Assembly (NCBI RefSeq): GCF_018691265.1
Contig: NW_024881316.1
Span: forward strand, 26,265,819-26,329,818
Length of the DNA stretch: 64,000 nucleotides
Reading direction: 5' to 3'
Source: Tyto alba
Lineage: Eukaryota; Chordata; Aves; Strigiformes; Tytonidae
Made by a program: the position numbers and the translations under genes. Of this stretch, positions 63,101 to 64,000 are shown piece after piece (within the stretch, counting starts at the first letter, position 1; each line of letters opens with the position of its first letter). The notes under the pieces are model-generated. The model had not been told where the DNA came from. It made no database searches and was given only the letters and a program-made list of their open reading frames with translations.

Positions 63101-64000
63101 AATATAAAGGGCATTAACAGTAGGCAAACAAAATGATTTTGAAGAAATTTGTAGGATCTTAATAACTTATCCTACACACTCTTCTTTATCAAATTTAGCT
63201 ATCAGGCTTAGCTGACACTTCTCAGAGGAGTATTCCAGGCAGAAAAACAGGCGAGTATAATAATATGTGCTTCATTTTCTTAGTAAATCAATTTAAATAT
63301 ATTTTTATATTTTCTTTACTTTTCTCATCTATTAGCCCTACATTCCATTTCTGACTGCCTAATAGGTATTATATATTCATGTATGCTATTATGTCATTAT
63401 TTTGCTAAAATATTAATAGATTTGTAACCAGTCCTGTTCAGTAAATTTCATTGAGAGCAACTGATCTTGGGAAACAAATATATATGTGTTCACCTTGCTG
63501 AAAATGTATATATTACATTTTTGACTTGTAGAATTTCCCTAATTCTATTAGTGACAGCACAATATTCAGTCGAAAAAAATATGGAGCAAAAAGCAATGGA
63601 AAAAAGTCAGTGAAGATGTGGACTAGTGTTCTTTACATGAATTACTTATTGATGTCTCATGTCTGTTGTTTGCTATTGACAAACCCATGGAGCAAAAGTA
63701 AATAATTTCTTTAAAATATTTTTCTAAGCCGGGTACAGCTCTGCCTGTCTAGAAATATATAAAGGTATTGAAATAAGCCGTAAATAAGGGCATTGTTAAT
63801 TCATCTTAGAAAGGATGTAATAAACATTTATTACTTTATCTGGTTTATTTTTTCACTTATATTTGTCCAGTATCATTCAACAGAAGCTCAGTCTTCTGTT
63901 TTCTTATTGTTAAAATCAAACCAGCTGTCTCTAACTAGGGCATAATGAACATAATTCAGAGAAGCAGAACAAAAACTGTTTAACCTGTTATTTCTAGCAA
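60171..64000. other. Unique AT-rich non-coding stretch
   Basis: No gene, RNA or recognisable transposon is seen. Simple-sequence patches are a TTA-rich run at 61507-61535, a run of about 17 T at 61979-61995, and an A-rich patch at 62022-62052. The frames at 60874-61149, 61615-61878 and 62705-62896 have no domain. Confidence 0.65.

Noticed and set aside
1..64000. Bacterial, plasmid, phage or CRISPR content
   Set aside because: Gene density, composition and repeat types are those of a vertebrate nuclear genome, and no spaced direct-repeat array exists.

Overview
This window looks like intergenic or deep-intronic DNA from a bird. The evidence is a long, 5'-truncated CR1 LINE whose 3' end has the form typical of avian genomes (51515-52303), a TATA-bearing endogenous retrovirus LTR fragment of a kind widespread in birds (47574-47933), very low interspersed-repeat density, AT-rich composition (roughly two thirds A+T by eye, not counted) and no CpG island. 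I found no intact protein-coding gene, no exon I can recognise, no rRNA, no tRNA and no CRISPR array. The longest ATG-started open frame is 128 codons. The frames over 60 codons are what AT-rich non-coding DNA gives by chance, or they come from repeats.

Layout from left to right. 1-24700 is mostly unique AT-rich sequence. It holds a GC-richer patch at 2955-3320, a probable ancient MIR SINE relic at 7671-7775, A-rich and T-rich simple tracts at 12041-12082, 12493-12590 and 13127-13168, an 11-bp inverted pair of AP-1/MAF-like sites at 17294-17351, and a poly-A run at 22509-22536. 24702-26270 is the most structured accessory segment. It is a minus-strand retroviral LTR (24702-25285) abutting a polypurine tract, followed by about 1 kb that I interpret as decayed provirus interior. 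26271-47573 is again mostly unique. It contains a short CR1 3' tail (30621-30690), a GTCT/ATCT microsatellite (31796-31856), a possible ancient repeat (34880-35110), a pure (AAT)26 microsatellite (36938-37015) and a 31-base poly-A run.

47574-48001 is a composite: a retroviral LTR lacking its upstream U3, directly joined to a 5'-truncated U6 snRNA retrocopy, both reading on the minus strand. Further right are a TG/TA-rich tract (50151-50257), the CR1 LINE, a clear MIR relic (56557-56695), a triple homeobox-type motif (58283-58322) and a probable LTR-like repeat (59729-60170). The remainder is unique AT-rich DNA.

No genes work together here. The biological content is the fossil record of retroelements (CR1, ERV, MIR, U6 retrocopy) plus possible distal regulatory DNA. 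I did not find evidence of a new molecular system. The best leads are the U6-LTR chimera, the structured LTR with a hairpin at its U5 end, the paired AP-1/MAF-like sites, and candidate conserved non-coding stretches near 46590-47560 and 56940-57560.
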